This document shows positions 17,091 to 25,402 of a stretch of 44,381 nucleotides of DNA, piece after piece. How positions within the stretch are numbered: the stretch's first letter is position 1; the number at the start of each line of letters is the position of its first letter. Position numbers and translations under genes: made by a program. The notes under the pieces were generated by a model. The model was given only the letters and a program-made list of their open reading frames with translations. It did not search any database and was not told where the DNA came from. This DNA is from a virus, in IMG/VR virus record IMGVR_UViG_3300006802_000170, positions 1 through 44,381 of that record; one strand, written 5' to 3'.

Positions 17091-18803
17091 TTAACCTGAA
17101 CAAGATACACATGCTTCCGCATCCATTGTATCTAATCCTTCTTTGTTTATACTTTGAGATCTTTGATAGTATATAGATTTAATACCCAATGCATGAGCTG
17201 TTAAATACAACTTAGATCTAACTTTAGCACTTGTATCAGGAGGTATGTTTATATTTAAACTTTGACCTTGATCTATATATTTCTGTCTAATCCCTGCTTG
17301 TTCAATTAATTCAAATTGATTAATCTCTTTAAATGTTTTAAATACCTCTTTCTGGTCTTCTGTTAAGAAGTCTAAATGCTGAACTGAACCAGCTTTTTTA
17401 ACAATACTATCCCAAACTTCAGTAGTATTCTTATCTAAAGATATTAATAATTGTTCTAATTGTTCATTTTTAACTGTAAAATTACCTTTAGCTCCACCTT
17501 TAATAAAATAGTTACTAGGTAAAGGCTCTATACCACAACTAACACCTCCAGCAATAGCTGCATTAGTTACTGTTGGAGCTTCTGCAATTAAAGTTGTATT
17601 TCTTCTGTTTACACCAACAGCTGCACATACTTCACAAGGTGAATATTCTGCTGCTAGTTTCTCAGAAGCTTCTTCTGCTTGTATTTTAATCTGTTTGAAG
17701 ATAACTCTAGTCAAACTATTAGATTGTAAACCTGTAAATGGTATATTCTTAGACTGTAGATAAGTATGCCAGCCTAATACACCTAAGCCTATAGCTCTAT
17801 GTTTAATGGCAAACTTTCTAGCTCTTTCTAAGCCTCTCATATTAGTTGTCTTCTCTATAAATTCACTCATTACAGCATCTAAGAAGTATACAGATAGTTC
17901 AACAACATTACTGTTTTTCCATTCATCGTATTTAGCTAAGTTTAACGAGCTTAAACAACATACAAATGACTCTGTGTTATTAGATGGTAACATAATCTCA
18001 CTACATAGATTTGAAGACTTAATTAGATACTCTGTGCCTTCACCATACCACTTAGGTACAGATTCACCTTTATTAGCATTATCTGTAAACAGTATATAAG
18101 GTAAACCTGTATCATTCTTAAGTTCTAATAATTTAGCCCATGTAGTTAAAGCTTTCTCATCTTGATTATATAATCTATCAATAAAAGCATTACTAACACA
18201 TACACCTGTAGTTAATTCTTGGATAGGATCTCCTACATTTCTAACATTAAGAAACTCATCAATATCTCCGTGATCTATATCTAAATAAGCAGCTAACATA
18301 CCTCGTCTAATACCTCCTTGAGATACTACTCTAATCATGTTATCAAATAACTGCATAAAAGACTTAGCTCCATTAGATTGACCTTGACCTTTACCTATTT
18401 TACTACCTCTAGCTCTAACATCTCCAAAATAAGCAGATGTACCACCACCATGTTTAGTCATCATCATTGTTTCAAACAATGTTTCACCAATACCTCTAAT
18501 AGAATCTGGTACATGACTATTGAAGCATGATATAGGTAAACCTCTACTTGTTCCAAAATTAGACCATACAGGAGTAGCTAGACAAAGCCACCCATTCCAT
18601 ATAATTTGAAAGAACTCATCTTCTAAATCATGTCTATTTAAATAATTAGCAGCTGTTAAACTAACTCTTCTAATTGCATCTTTAGGAGTTTCACCTTGTA
18701 GTAAATAACCTGATGCTAAAGTTATTAAACCTTCTTCAGTCATCCATTCAGGATAGTCTTTGCCAGGTACAAATGTTTTAATATATTCTTGAGGACTCAT
18801 CAT
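17091..18803 (-). CDS. nrdA: Ribonucleotide reductase, class I large (alpha) subunit, 570 aa
   Basis: Reduces ribonucleoside diphosphates to deoxyribonucleotides together with NrdB. Key residues are visible: the active-site trio N265-C267-E269 in SSNLCSEI, redox-active C93 (PISCFN) with a partner at C282/C283 (VCCLSS), the radical-transfer pair Y545-Y546 (SIYYQRS) and the C-terminal C565-x-x-C568 that relays electrons from thioredoxin or glutaredoxin. At 570 residues it is shorter than the roughly 760-aa E. coli enzyme and has no N-terminal ATP-cone, so the usual dATP activity switch is missing, which is common in phages. It overlaps the end of nrdB by 4 bases (ATGA). No thioredoxin or glutaredoxin gene is seen nearby, so host reductant is presumably used. 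Confidence 0.95.
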   Translation of the reverse strand: MMSPQEYIKTFVPGKDYPEWMTEEGLITLASGYLLQGETPKDAIRRVSLTAANYLNRHDLEDEFFQIIWNGWLCLATPVWSNFGTSRGLPISCFNSHVPDSIRGIGETLFETMMMTKHGGGTSAYFGDVRARGSKIGKGQGQSNGAKSFMQLFDNMIRVVSQGGIRRGMLAAYLDIDHGDIDEFLNVRNVGDPIQELTTGVCVSNAFIDRLYNQDEKALTTWAKLLELKNDTGLPYILFTDNANKGESVPKWYGEGTEYLIKSSNLCSEIMLPSNNTESFVCCLSSLNLAKYDEWKNSNVVELSVYFLDAVMSEFIEKTTNMRGLERARKFAIKHRAIGLGVLGWHTYLQSKNIPFTGLQSNSLTRVIFKQIKIQAEEASEKLAAEYSPCEVCAAVGVNRRNTTLIAEAPTVTNAAIAGGVSCGIEPLPSNYFIKGGAKGNFTVKNEQLEQLLISLDKNTTEVWDSIVKKAGSVQHLDFLTEDQKEVFKTFKEINQFELIEQAGIRQKYIDQGQSLNINIPPDTSAKVRSKLYLTAHALGIKSIYYQRSQSINKEGLDTMDAEACVSCSG

Positions 18804-19825
18804 AACTTAATTTTAATTTCATCTCTTGGTACAAATACTGTTTCTGCTGTAAATTGAATTAATTTCTTAGTGTAATCTGTAGGTCTTTTAGCAAAGAAAT
18901 CATCATGACTCATAGCTACAAACTTCTCATCAAACCAAGATATATTATTCAATAATTCTTCATTAACATTGTATACAGCTTTTAAACCTAATGTAATCAA
19001 AGATTGATTAATTCTATTCTTCATATAATTAATTAAATCCTTTTTATTTAAATTAGGTAAATCACCGTGTATTAATATTTGATCAATTAAGTCAATCTCT
19101 AAATTAAGAGTTATATGAGCTGCCGTATATATATCTTGCTTAAACTCACTTGTCCAAATATCAGGATTCTCCTCTTTAATCTTATTAAACAGGTACATAG
19201 CTACTTTAGCATGTTGTTGTTCATCAAATTGAGACCAATCTATGATATTACCTATATTATTTAATAGGTTTCTTCCATTATTACTAAAAGACCTTAATAT
19301 AGCAAACTGTGAAAATAAACATACATTTTCTGTAAAAGCTCCAAATATAGCAAGTGTTCTAGCTACATCTGTTTTAGAGGGTTTATCATCATAATCCTTT
19401 CTTACCTTAATAAGGTTCTCAAATTTAGCCATTGCAACTTCATCTTTAAGAAAAGCATCAAAATCCTCTAATCCTAAGACTTCATTAATTCTATGGTAAG
19501 CATTAGCATGCCTCCATTCATTCTCAGTGAAAGTAGCTGATAACATAGCTATCTCAGGCTTAGGTAAATAGTTAGGTAATTGACTCCAAAACTCATCTGC
19601 TACAAACACTTCTGTCATAGCAAAGCTTTTTAATATAGTACCTACTACATACTTCTCTGTTTCACTTAATTTAGTATGAAAATCCTGCACATCTCTATCA
19701 AAGTTAATCTCATCATGTACCCAATAAGTACTTTGAATAGGTTTTGCAAAATCTTCTAACTCAGGGTATTCAAAAGGCTTGAAAATCAACCTTTTATTGA
19801 AAATATCTCTACTCATTCTACACAT
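18800..19825 (-). CDS. nrdB: Ribonucleotide reductase, class I small (beta) subunit, 341 aa
   Basis: Carries the diiron centre and tyrosyl radical used by NrdA. The E103-x2-H106-x3-Y110 pattern (NEWRHANAY) matches E115-H118-Y122 of E. coli NrdB, so the radical tyrosine is kept. E166 and the pair E202-x2-H205 (DEQQHA) supply the other ligands. The first ligand, Asp84 in E. coli, falls on E72 by spacing. The length is typical. The first ATG (MCRMSRD) is preceded by TAAAA; a second ATG three codons in is also possible. It is the first gene of a two-gene transcript with nrdA, with a perfect hairpin just upstream. Confidence 0.95.
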   Translation of the reverse strand: MCRMSRDIFNKRLIFKPFEYPELEDFAKPIQSTYWVHDEINFDRDVQDFHTKLSETEKYVVGTILKSFAMTEVFVADEFWSQLPNYLPKPEIAMLSATFTENEWRHANAYHRINEVLGLEDFDAFLKDEVAMAKFENLIKVRKDYDDKPSKTDVARTLAIFGAFTENVCLFSQFAILRSFSNNGRNLLNNIGNIIDWSQFDEQQHAKVAMYLFNKIKEENPDIWTSEFKQDIYTAAHITLNLEIDLIDQILIHGDLPNLNKKDLINYMKNRINQSLITLGLKAVYNVNEELLNNISWFDEKFVAMSHDDFFAKRPTDYTKKLIQFTAETVFVPRDEIKIKL

Positions 19826-19836
19826 TTTTAGAACTG

Positions 19837-19858
19837 GCTAAGGTACTAATACCTTAGC
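19837..19858 (-). promoter_or_regulatory. Perfect 9-bp hairpin in the nrdB leader
   Basis: GCTAAGGTA pairs with TACCTTAGC around a 4-base loop, 11 bases before the nrdB start on the minus strand. No T-run follows, so it is not a standard terminator. A possible -7 box TAATTTTG (19865-19872) just upstream would place the hairpin at the very 5' end of the nrdBA mRNA, but no -33 TTG is seen at the right distance. Confidence 0.5.
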
Positions 19859-19880
19859 TCAATTCAAAATTAAATCAACT

Positions 19881-20048
19881 TCACAACTGAGAAATCTTCT
19901 TCTTTATATCAAGAAATAACTTCTCAACCTCAAGAGCTTTACCTTGTTTATTATTTTTAGCATATTCTGTTCTAATATTGTTTAAAATTGTTAAAACATC
20001 ATACTTCATCTCTGATCTTCCTTCTTTAAATTCTACATCATTTGCCAT
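19881..20048 (-). CDS. Small hypothetical protein, 55 aa
   Basis: Starts at ATG one base after the stop of the 268-aa gene upstream, so it belongs to that transcript. The product is highly charged (many Lys and Glu) and mostly helical by composition, with no membrane segment and no recognised family. Tight spacing and a clean frame support coding. Confidence 0.6.
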   Translation of the reverse strand: MANDVEFKEGRSEMKYDVLTILNNIRTEYAKNNKQGKALEVEKLFLDIKKKISQL

Positions 20049-20049
20049 A

Positions 20050-20856
20050 TTATTCAAAACTTGTATCTGGAGTCAATCCAGTATTGTTAATAATATATTT
20101 AGTATAGAATGTTTCATCTTTTTCATAGAATAAGTCATGTAGTTCAGCATCAGCATCAAGTTCTACACCCAGCTGCTTCTCTAATTCCTTCTTTCTAGCT
20201 TCTGTCTTATAAAGAATCTTACCTAAAGGTCTTTCTTTAGTAGAAGAATGAAAATCAAGTATTCTTTTCTTAGTAATTTCTGTTATTTGAGAATATTTAC
20301 CTTCTTTAATTAGTCTATAGTCAGGTAAATAAGCTTCAGAAATAGCTAATTTATACAATACATGATGTTTATCTACATCTTTCATATTTACATATGTAGG
20401 TAAGCTTACTATAAAATCTTCAAAAATCTCCATATCTACAGAAGGTAAGTACCTATACCATAAATATAAGTTTTCAGAATCTTGAGTATCACCTTCAATC
20501 TCAACAAAACTATTCATAAATGCACTATTCCACTTAAATTTAGCTCTATCATGACCTAACATAGGTAGTATGAACATTGAAGTTTTATTTAATATAGATG
20601 TATATAATAGATAACCTGTAACTCCGTCTTCAGGTTTAGCTTTCTTTATACTTTGTACTTTATAAAACTCATTTCTAACATTTACTTCAGAACCTATTGA
20701 TATTTTAATACCGTTGGTAAATATCAACTCTGAAATTTCACTATCAACTTTAATCTCCTCAACTGCAGATGACGCTATAACGTTTAAAACTCTACAGTTT
20801 ATAACTGTAAATTGTAAAACTTCAGCATCTTCTGTTACAATTGTAAATCCACTCAT
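20050..20856 (-). CDS. Hypothetical phage protein, 268 aa, next to the 5'-exonuclease
   Basis: Not recognised. The N-terminal ~90 residues are beta-rich (alternating Val/Ile/Thr), the centre has a tryptophan- and tyrosine-rich stretch (ENLYLWYRYLP) and the C-terminal third is helical and charged. There is no signal peptide or membrane segment. It overlaps the end of the FEN-type exonuclease gene by 4 bases (ATGA), so the two are coupled and may work in the same process. A DNA-metabolism role is inference from position only. Confidence 0.7.
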   Translation of the reverse strand: MSGFTIVTEDAEVLQFTVINCRVLNVIASSAVEEIKVDSEISELIFTNGIKISIGSEVNVRNEFYKVQSIKKAKPEDGVTGYLLYTSILNKTSMFILPMLGHDRAKFKWNSAFMNSFVEIEGDTQDSENLYLWYRYLPSVDMEIFEDFIVSLPTYVNMKDVDKHHVLYKLAISEAYLPDYRLIKEGKYSQITEITKKRILDFHSSTKERPLGKILYKTEARKKELEKQLGVELDADAELHDLFYEKDETFYTKYIINNTGLTPDTSFE

Positions 20857-21620
20857 ATCTCTCGCACTAATCTATTAATTACAGGCTTATCTAGTATAAG
20901 CCCTGTCTCTCTCATTACATCTTCTGGAGTTTTAAGAAGGTAAACTAATCTAAATGTCTCTGAAAACCTACATATTCCCTCAGCAGAACCAAGTTGTTTT
21001 ATGTATTTAGATAACACAAATTCCTCAAATCCAACGTTATCTGGTTTTTCAGCAAACCATTTATCTATAGTTTTATCTCCAACTCCAGGTAATCCAGGAA
21101 TACCATCAACTCCATCACCTTTTATAGCTTGTCTCCAAAGAAATTCTTCAGCTTCTTCAGGTGTTGTTGTAATGAATCTTCCTTTATCTGTAAAGCTTTT
21201 CCATTGATAATTATAATGTGTACCAACTACTGTCTTTAGAACATCCTTGTCTGTAGAACAAATAACTGTTTCTTCAGACATATTATTCTTATAGTAAGCT
21301 ACAAGATCATCTGCTTCTAAAGATGTATTGTATACACAATGTAATTCATCAATCATATATTGTTTTAACTTAGTTAACAATTCAGGTTTTTCTTTAGGTC
21401 TAGCTCCTTTATATGGTCTAGCATGATTAGCTACACTATATCTATAGTTCTTACCTGTAGTTAAAAACCCAACATAATCATAAGTTCCAACATCTTTACA
21501 GATCTTTAATAATCTATCATTGATTCCTTCAACTGCTTTTTCAAAACTTTGATCTTTAAAGCCTTCAAAGTAAGTCATTGCATCAAAATCACCAAGGATA
21601 ATCTTTTTAACCTCTGTCAT
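20853..21620 (-). CDS. FEN-type 5'-3' exonuclease, 255 aa
   Basis: Belongs to the PIN/FEN nuclease family that removes RNA primers and flaps at replication forks (T5 D15, T4 RNase H, PolI N-terminal domain). Visible motifs are the N-terminal acidic site GDFDAMTYF, the cluster LEADDLVAYY, CSTDKD and the helix-3-turn-helix DNA-binding segment GDGVDGIPGLPGVGDKTI. Length is normal for a stand-alone phage enzyme. The phage polymerase here is family B, without its own 5' nuclease, so a separate FEN makes sense. The gene begins about 10 bases after a strong terminator. Confidence 0.9.
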   Translation of the reverse strand: MTEVKKIILGDFDAMTYFEGFKDQSFEKAVEGINDRLLKICKDVGTYDYVGFLTTGKNYRYSVANHARPYKGARPKEKPELLTKLKQYMIDELHCVYNTSLEADDLVAYYKNNMSEETVICSTDKDVLKTVVGTHYNYQWKSFTDKGRFITTTPEEAEEFLWRQAIKGDGVDGIPGLPGVGDKTIDKWFAEKPDNVGFEEFVLSKYIKQLGSAEGICRFSETFRLVYLLKTPEDVMRETGLILDKPVINRLVREI

Positions 21621-21630
21621 ACACTTATTT

Positions 21631-21662
21631 TAATAAAAAGGGGCTAAGTGTATCCTAGCCCC
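21631..21662 (-). terminator. Rho-independent terminator upstream of the exonuclease gene
   Basis: The stem GGGGCTA/TAGCCCC (21640-21646 with 21656-21662) is followed on the minus strand by TTTTTATTA. It ends the transcript of the Ubl/E1 cassette and of the gap RNA at 21663-21850; that gap of about 190 bases holds no convincing gene, only a 7-bp inverted repeat CACACCC/GGGTGTG. Confidence 0.8.
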
Positions 21663-21850
21663 TTATCTTAGATTTAATAGCTTATAATAACTCTACCAAA
21701 TAAACGATTAGCCATATATCGTCAACCACACCCTCAACCAATTCAATTTATAAAATTTATAAACGTCTAGTATTTTGGGTGTGATACTATTCTCATGTGC
21801 AGTAAGTTTATACAGGGGTAGTTATATTTATTTGCTGCTTATTGTTATTT

Positions 21851-22729
21851 CTAACCTATTAACTCTATCTTTTTACTTAGTAAATTACTATTAATTACTA
21901 AGTGTTCTCTAACTTGCTCATTTACAATACTTGAGAAGTTTAATCTATCTTTAATACTTGTAAATTTAGGATATTCTTTACGTTGAATTAGATAATTATT
22001 CAAATTATCAACAACTGTTATCTTAAAGCCTTCTTTTTTAAGCTTATTTAATACAGCTGTTTTAAACTTCTTACCTAATTTAGTGTAATCACCTTCTTTC
22101 TCTAATAAACAACTATCGACTAATACTTCAAATATCTCTGGTAGTGGTTTCTCATTAAGATATAAACATAATTTATAATAACTAACATGTTCTTTTTTAA
22201 CAACGATAGTAGCTAATAACTTATCATCTACATCTTTTAATAGTCCAAACATTGTAGATAATTTGTATAACCTAGTATGTTGTATAGTAAATTTACTATT
22301 TTTTAAAAAGTCATTAAATAAACTATCATAACTAGCTCTATTAGAATAACCGTATTTACCTGAAGGAATACTAATCGTAGCTTGTTCATCTGCTCCTTTA
22401 GTTATAGTGTTATAAAGTATAGATTTAGAAGTTTTAAGAAAGTTTAAATAGTCTTGTTTATTTATAGTACTACTACTAACTTGATTATACTTTTCAACTA
22501 AAATCCTAGATAAATGATTTTCTTTAGATATATCATATAATTTAGTAAATATTTTATTATTCTTTAAATTACGTCTATATAAATACCCATTAACCTGTGT
22601 TTTCATAAAAGGTATAACAGCTACTGGAATAACATCTAAATCTTTAAATCTATTAAACGCATTATTATCTCCTACAGTATGTATATTTGCAAATATAGAG
22701 TCTTTGATGTTTAAATTTAAATTTAACAT
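21851..22729 (-). CDS. Unrecognised 292-aa protein coupled to the E1 gene
   Basis: Not recognised. The product is lysine- and asparagine-rich and mainly helical, with short beta stretches, and has no Cys pair, Walker motif, zincin or membrane segment. Residues 100-150 contain a Gly/Ser-rich turn (SIPSGKYGYSN). The C-terminal half has a region that could be a winged helix (LLEKEGDYTKLGKKFKTAVL). The gene overlaps the E1 stop by 7 bases and is the last gene of the E2-JAMM-E1 unit, so by position it is part of the Ubl cassette: a target, adaptor or regulator are all possible. Confidence 0.7.
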   Translation of the reverse strand: MLNLNLNIKDSIFANIHTVGDNNAFNRFKDLDVIPVAVIPFMKTQVNGYLYRRNLKNNKIFTKLYDISKENHLSRILVEKYNQVSSSTINKQDYLNFLKTSKSILYNTITKGADEQATISIPSGKYGYSNRASYDSLFNDFLKNSKFTIQHTRLYKLSTMFGLLKDVDDKLLATIVVKKEHVSYYKLCLYLNEKPLPEIFEVLVDSCLLEKEGDYTKLGKKFKTAVLNKLKKEGFKITVVDNLNNYLIQRKEYPKFTSIKDRLNFSSIVNEQVREHLVINSNLLSKKIELIG

Positions 22730-23430
22730 TCTACGTCAAGTGTTATTGTTGGTATATCAAAAACTGTTTTAAATGGCACTTCTCTTAAAGAGTCGCCTAA
22801 TTTAATATTAAATATATAGTTAGTAAATATACCCATCATTACAGATGCTATCATAGCCCCACAATGACTAGTTGCTTTTACTGTACAAGCTGCTTCTTCT
22901 ACTTCAGAATCATCAAACAATGTAGCTCTATATCTATCTTCTTGTCCAGGTACTACTGCGTATACTTGAAAACTCTCCATAGCCAATCTACCGTCAATAT
23001 ATATTTGTCTATCTGGGTTTTTACACCAGTTTTCAAAGAATATCTTTCTAGCAGACATATTATCAAAGCATGAGAACATTATATTATCATACTCTGACTC
23101 AGCAGTATATTTTGAATTTACAGCAATTGTGTTATAATTCAAAGAATATTCTTGAGTCATTTTATTTACAGCATCAACCTTACTACTTCCTATTTGACTT
23201 TGTCTAAATAGTTGATTACCTTGATTATGAGGTTCAACTGTATCATCATCAAATAATATTAAGGTATAACCAGCTCTAGATAGCATAAAAGCTAACATAG
23301 AGCCAATACCACCAACTCCACCTAATATCATAGTATAATTAGGGTCATACCAAGGTATACCTTTAAATCTAGCATGATGTTCTGGAGCATTATCAACCAC
23401 TGAAGGTTGTTCTACTAATGTTTCTTCCAT
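22723..23430 (-). CDS. E1-like ThiF/MoeB-family adenylyltransferase, 235 aa
   Basis: Activates the C-terminus of a ubiquitin-like protein by adenylation. The Rossmann glycine loop is clear (LGGVGGIGS, 36-44), followed by the acidic strand end LFDDDTVE (59-66), then HNQGNQLF and IGSSK (80-84), which match the ThiF pattern D-x-V-x-x-x-N-x-x-R-Q-x-x-F...IG-x-x-K. The usual arginine is N72 here. C121, in the SCFDN turn, and C182 or C190 are candidate catalytic cysteines. It is a single E1 domain without rhodanese or E2 fusion. It starts one base after the JAMM stop and overlaps the next gene by 7 bases. Confidence 0.9.
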   Translation of the reverse strand: MEETLVEQPSVVDNAPEHHARFKGIPWYDPNYTMILGGVGGIGSMLAFMLSRAGYTLILFDDDTVEPHNQGNQLFRQSQIGSSKVDAVNKMTQEYSLNYNTIAVNSKYTAESEYDNIMFSCFDNMSARKIFFENWCKNPDRQIYIDGRLAMESFQVYAVVPGQEDRYRATLFDDSEVEEAACTVKATSHCGAMIASVMMGIFTNYIFNIKLGDSLREVPFKTVFDIPTITLDVEC

Positions 23431-23431
23431 A

Positions 23432-24304
23432 TTAATATACGTTAAATGTTATTAATTTTCTTGTTTCTGCTAATAAATCATCTAAAAACTTAGAGTTTAC
23501 ATAATCTAAAGATAGTTTACCTAAAATAGCACTTACATGTGTGTAAGATTTATTTGTAGGTTCATATCCAAAGTATTCTTCAAACTCATGATCAAAGCTA
23601 CTTTTATAAAAATCTAATATAAATACTTTACTAGATTCAGCTGTAGGATTTGTATCATTATCTAATTCATCCATTAAAGACTTCATAACATAGTCAAAAT
23701 CATTGATACTTTTATCAAATGATAGTAACTGTGCTAAAAATGTTTTAATGTTAGCTTCTGTTAATGGAACAACCTTATTAGCTGACCATTTATTTACAGT
23801 TACTGATTTACCTGTTTTTCCAGATTTAAGTTTAACTGGTTTATGATATTTATGTGGTCTATCATCTTCAAATAATAAAGAAGATGCTTTATCTTTTAAT
23901 TTTGGATAATATCCAGCATAATCATCTTCCCAAAAACTTCTTTGTCCACCATAAGCTACTTTTTTAGGTTTATTATGTTCTTCCCATAAAGAAGCTACTC
24001 TGTCTTTAAATTCTGTAGGTAGTTCAACTTCAGGTTTAGACATAACAATATCTAAATCAACTAAGTTTAAAATTTCTTCAACAGTATCTACTGTTTTCTC
24101 ATCAACTTTAACTATACCGTTAGAACCTTTAAATTCTTCTGTAATAGAACCTTTAATAGTTTTCTTACTGATGTAAGCTATTTTACCACACCAATTAGTA
24201 TAATCTTTAAAGTTAACAATTAACGATAAATAGTAGTTATACGATGGCGCATTCTCATGTAAAGCTGTATTATCTGTACCTGAGAAGAAGCAGTTCATAT
24301 TGTG
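23432..24304 (-). CDS. JAMM metalloprotease, exon 2 (C-terminal part)
   Basis: Exon 2 begins inside a codon-aligned splice junction: the first codons read His-Asn-Met-Asn-Cys-Phe-Phe and then SGTD, giving the second half of the JAMM motif (S123 and D126 of the spliced protein). It adds 290 residues, for a 405-aa product. After the JAMM core the protein is charged and largely helical; residues about 250-300 contain KLKSGKTGKSVTVNKW. The ATG at 24298 is an internal methionine codon and not a natural start, because the frame stays meaningful five to six bases upstream. The E1 gene begins one base after this stop. Confidence 0.85.
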   Translation of the reverse strand, partial: HNMNCFFSGTDNTALHENAPSYNYYLSLIVNFKDYTNWCGKIAYISKKTIKGSITEEFKGSNGIVKVDEKTVDTVEEILNLVDLDIVMSKPEVELPTEFKDRVASLWEEHNKPKKVAYGGQRSFWEDDYAGYYPKLKDKASSLLFEDDRPHKYHKPVKLKSGKTGKSVTVNKWSANKVVPLTEANIKTFLAQLLSFDKSINDFDYVMKSLMDELDNDTNPTAESSKVFILDFYKSSFDHEFEEYFGYEPTNKSYTHVSAILGKLSLDYVNSKFLDDLLAETRKLITFNVY

Positions 24305-25402
24305 CGAATGTTACGATTAGTTTTTTAATTATCTAATCCTTAATTTTTGTTAAAATTTGTTTTTATTAATTAAAAGCTGTATATTAGTCATCATTAAATG
24401 ATAATATGAAACTTAAATTACTTTATTTAAAAGATGAAATTGCTAATATGTACACTAATGGTATTAATATACCAAATATAGCAAAACACTTTAATTGTTA
24501 TCCTCAAGCAGTTGAAAATGTTCTTAAACATTTAAATTTATATAAATCTTATAGACCTGATCAAGGAAATACAAGATATTTTGAAAATATAAATTCTGAA
24601 ATAAAAGCCTATTTTGTAGGTTTTATAGCAGCTGATGGATGTGTACAATCAAATGGTAAAAATTCATACGGTTTAACTATAACTCTTCATGAAAAAGATA
24701 GAATAGTGCTAGATAAACTTAGAGAAGAAATAGGTAGTGAAAAACCACTAATGTTAATTCCTTCTAAAAATCACATAAGATTTACTTTATTTAATAAAGA
24801 TTTGTATAATGATTTAAATAACTTAGGTATAATACCTAAGAAAAGTTTAATAATTGGAGATGTTATAAAAAACATACCTGAAGAATATAGACATTCTTTT
24901 GTTCTTGGTTATTTTGATGGAGATGGCTCTGTTGTATTACCAAAACATCCAAAAAAACCAAATATTAATACTAAAAGAATCTGCATTTTTATAAGAGGAA
25001 CGGAAGCTTTACTATCAGGAATTGCTCAAGAATTAAATCTAGAACAATACATGTTAAAATCTTATGACTCTACTTATACTTTAAGGTTTTCTAAAAAATC
25101 AGAAATTATTAAATTTTTTAATCTTTATACTAAAAACAAATTCTTTTTATATAGAAAATATGAAAAATTTCTACAAAGAATTAATTAAGATCAGACTATA
25201 TCACCTTCTTATTACTCATATAAGAAGTTGGGCGTTCGTGGATATATTATGTTCTACTAAATGTAGTTTCAATATCTAGTCGTTGCACCTTTTATAAGCA
25301 TTTAACTTATAACTTGGCTCAGGATTGAAGCTCTTTACACTCTTTCCCTGAATTAACCCAATTATTCAATAGAGATCACTCTCTAAGGCCACCATAATAT
25401 TA
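24305..25402 (-). ncRNA. Group I self-splicing intron (1098 nt) in the JAMM gene
   Basis: All four conserved core elements are present on the minus strand in order: P element AATTCAGGGAAA (25343-25354), Q element AATCCTGAGCCAAG (25313-25326), R element GTGCAACGACTAGA (25275-25288) and S element GATATAGTCT (25193-25202). P pairs with Q through CAGG/CCTG (P4); R pairs with S through GACTA/TAGTC (P7). P8 is CTTCTTAT/ATAAGAAG (25205-25227). P1 forms between exon end CCAU and intron GUGG (25389-25392), giving the expected U-G wobble at the 5' splice site. The last intron base is G (24305), and GATTAG/CTAATC (24315-24338) forms a hairpin near the 3' end. Exon 2 CACAAU can pair with AUUAUG in a P10-like helix. 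Exact ends are inferred. Confidence 0.92.
24406..25188 (+). CDS. LAGLIDADG homing endonuclease, antisense within the group I intron, 260 aa
   Basis: Two LAGLIDADG helices are visible: VGFIAADG (71-78) and LGYFDGDG (167-174), with acidic residues at D77 and the equivalent Asp of the second copy. This makes it a single-chain two-repeat enzyme able to cut an asymmetric intron-less target. Residues 1-45 look like a helix-turn-helix (INIPNIAKHF, then a recognition helix), a common DNA-binding addition. The gene lies on the strand opposite to the intron and its host gene, between the S element and the 3' splice site, so it must have its own transcript. It ends 5 bases from the S element. It presumably spreads the intron among related phages. 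Confidence 0.9.
   Translation: MKLKLLYLKDEIANMYTNGINIPNIAKHFNCYPQAVENVLKHLNLYKSYRPDQGNTRYFENINSEIKAYFVGFIAADGCVQSNGKNSYGLTITLHEKDRIVLDKLREEIGSEKPLMLIPSKNHIRFTLFNKDLYNDLNNLGIIPKKSLIIGDVIKNIPEEYRHSFVLGYFDGDGSVVLPKHPKKPNINTKRICIFIRGTEALLSGIAQELNLEQYMLKSYDSTYTLRFSKKSEIIKFFNLYTKNKFFLYRKYEKFLQRIN

Noticed and set aside
17806-18099. Plus-strand frame inside nrdA
   Set aside because: Antisense shadow of a well-conserved enzyme gene.
23432-24298. Stand-alone 288-aa gene starting at ATG 24298
   Set aside because: The SGTD half-motif lies within ten residues of that ATG and the frame upstream supplies the missing spacing residues; it is exon 2.
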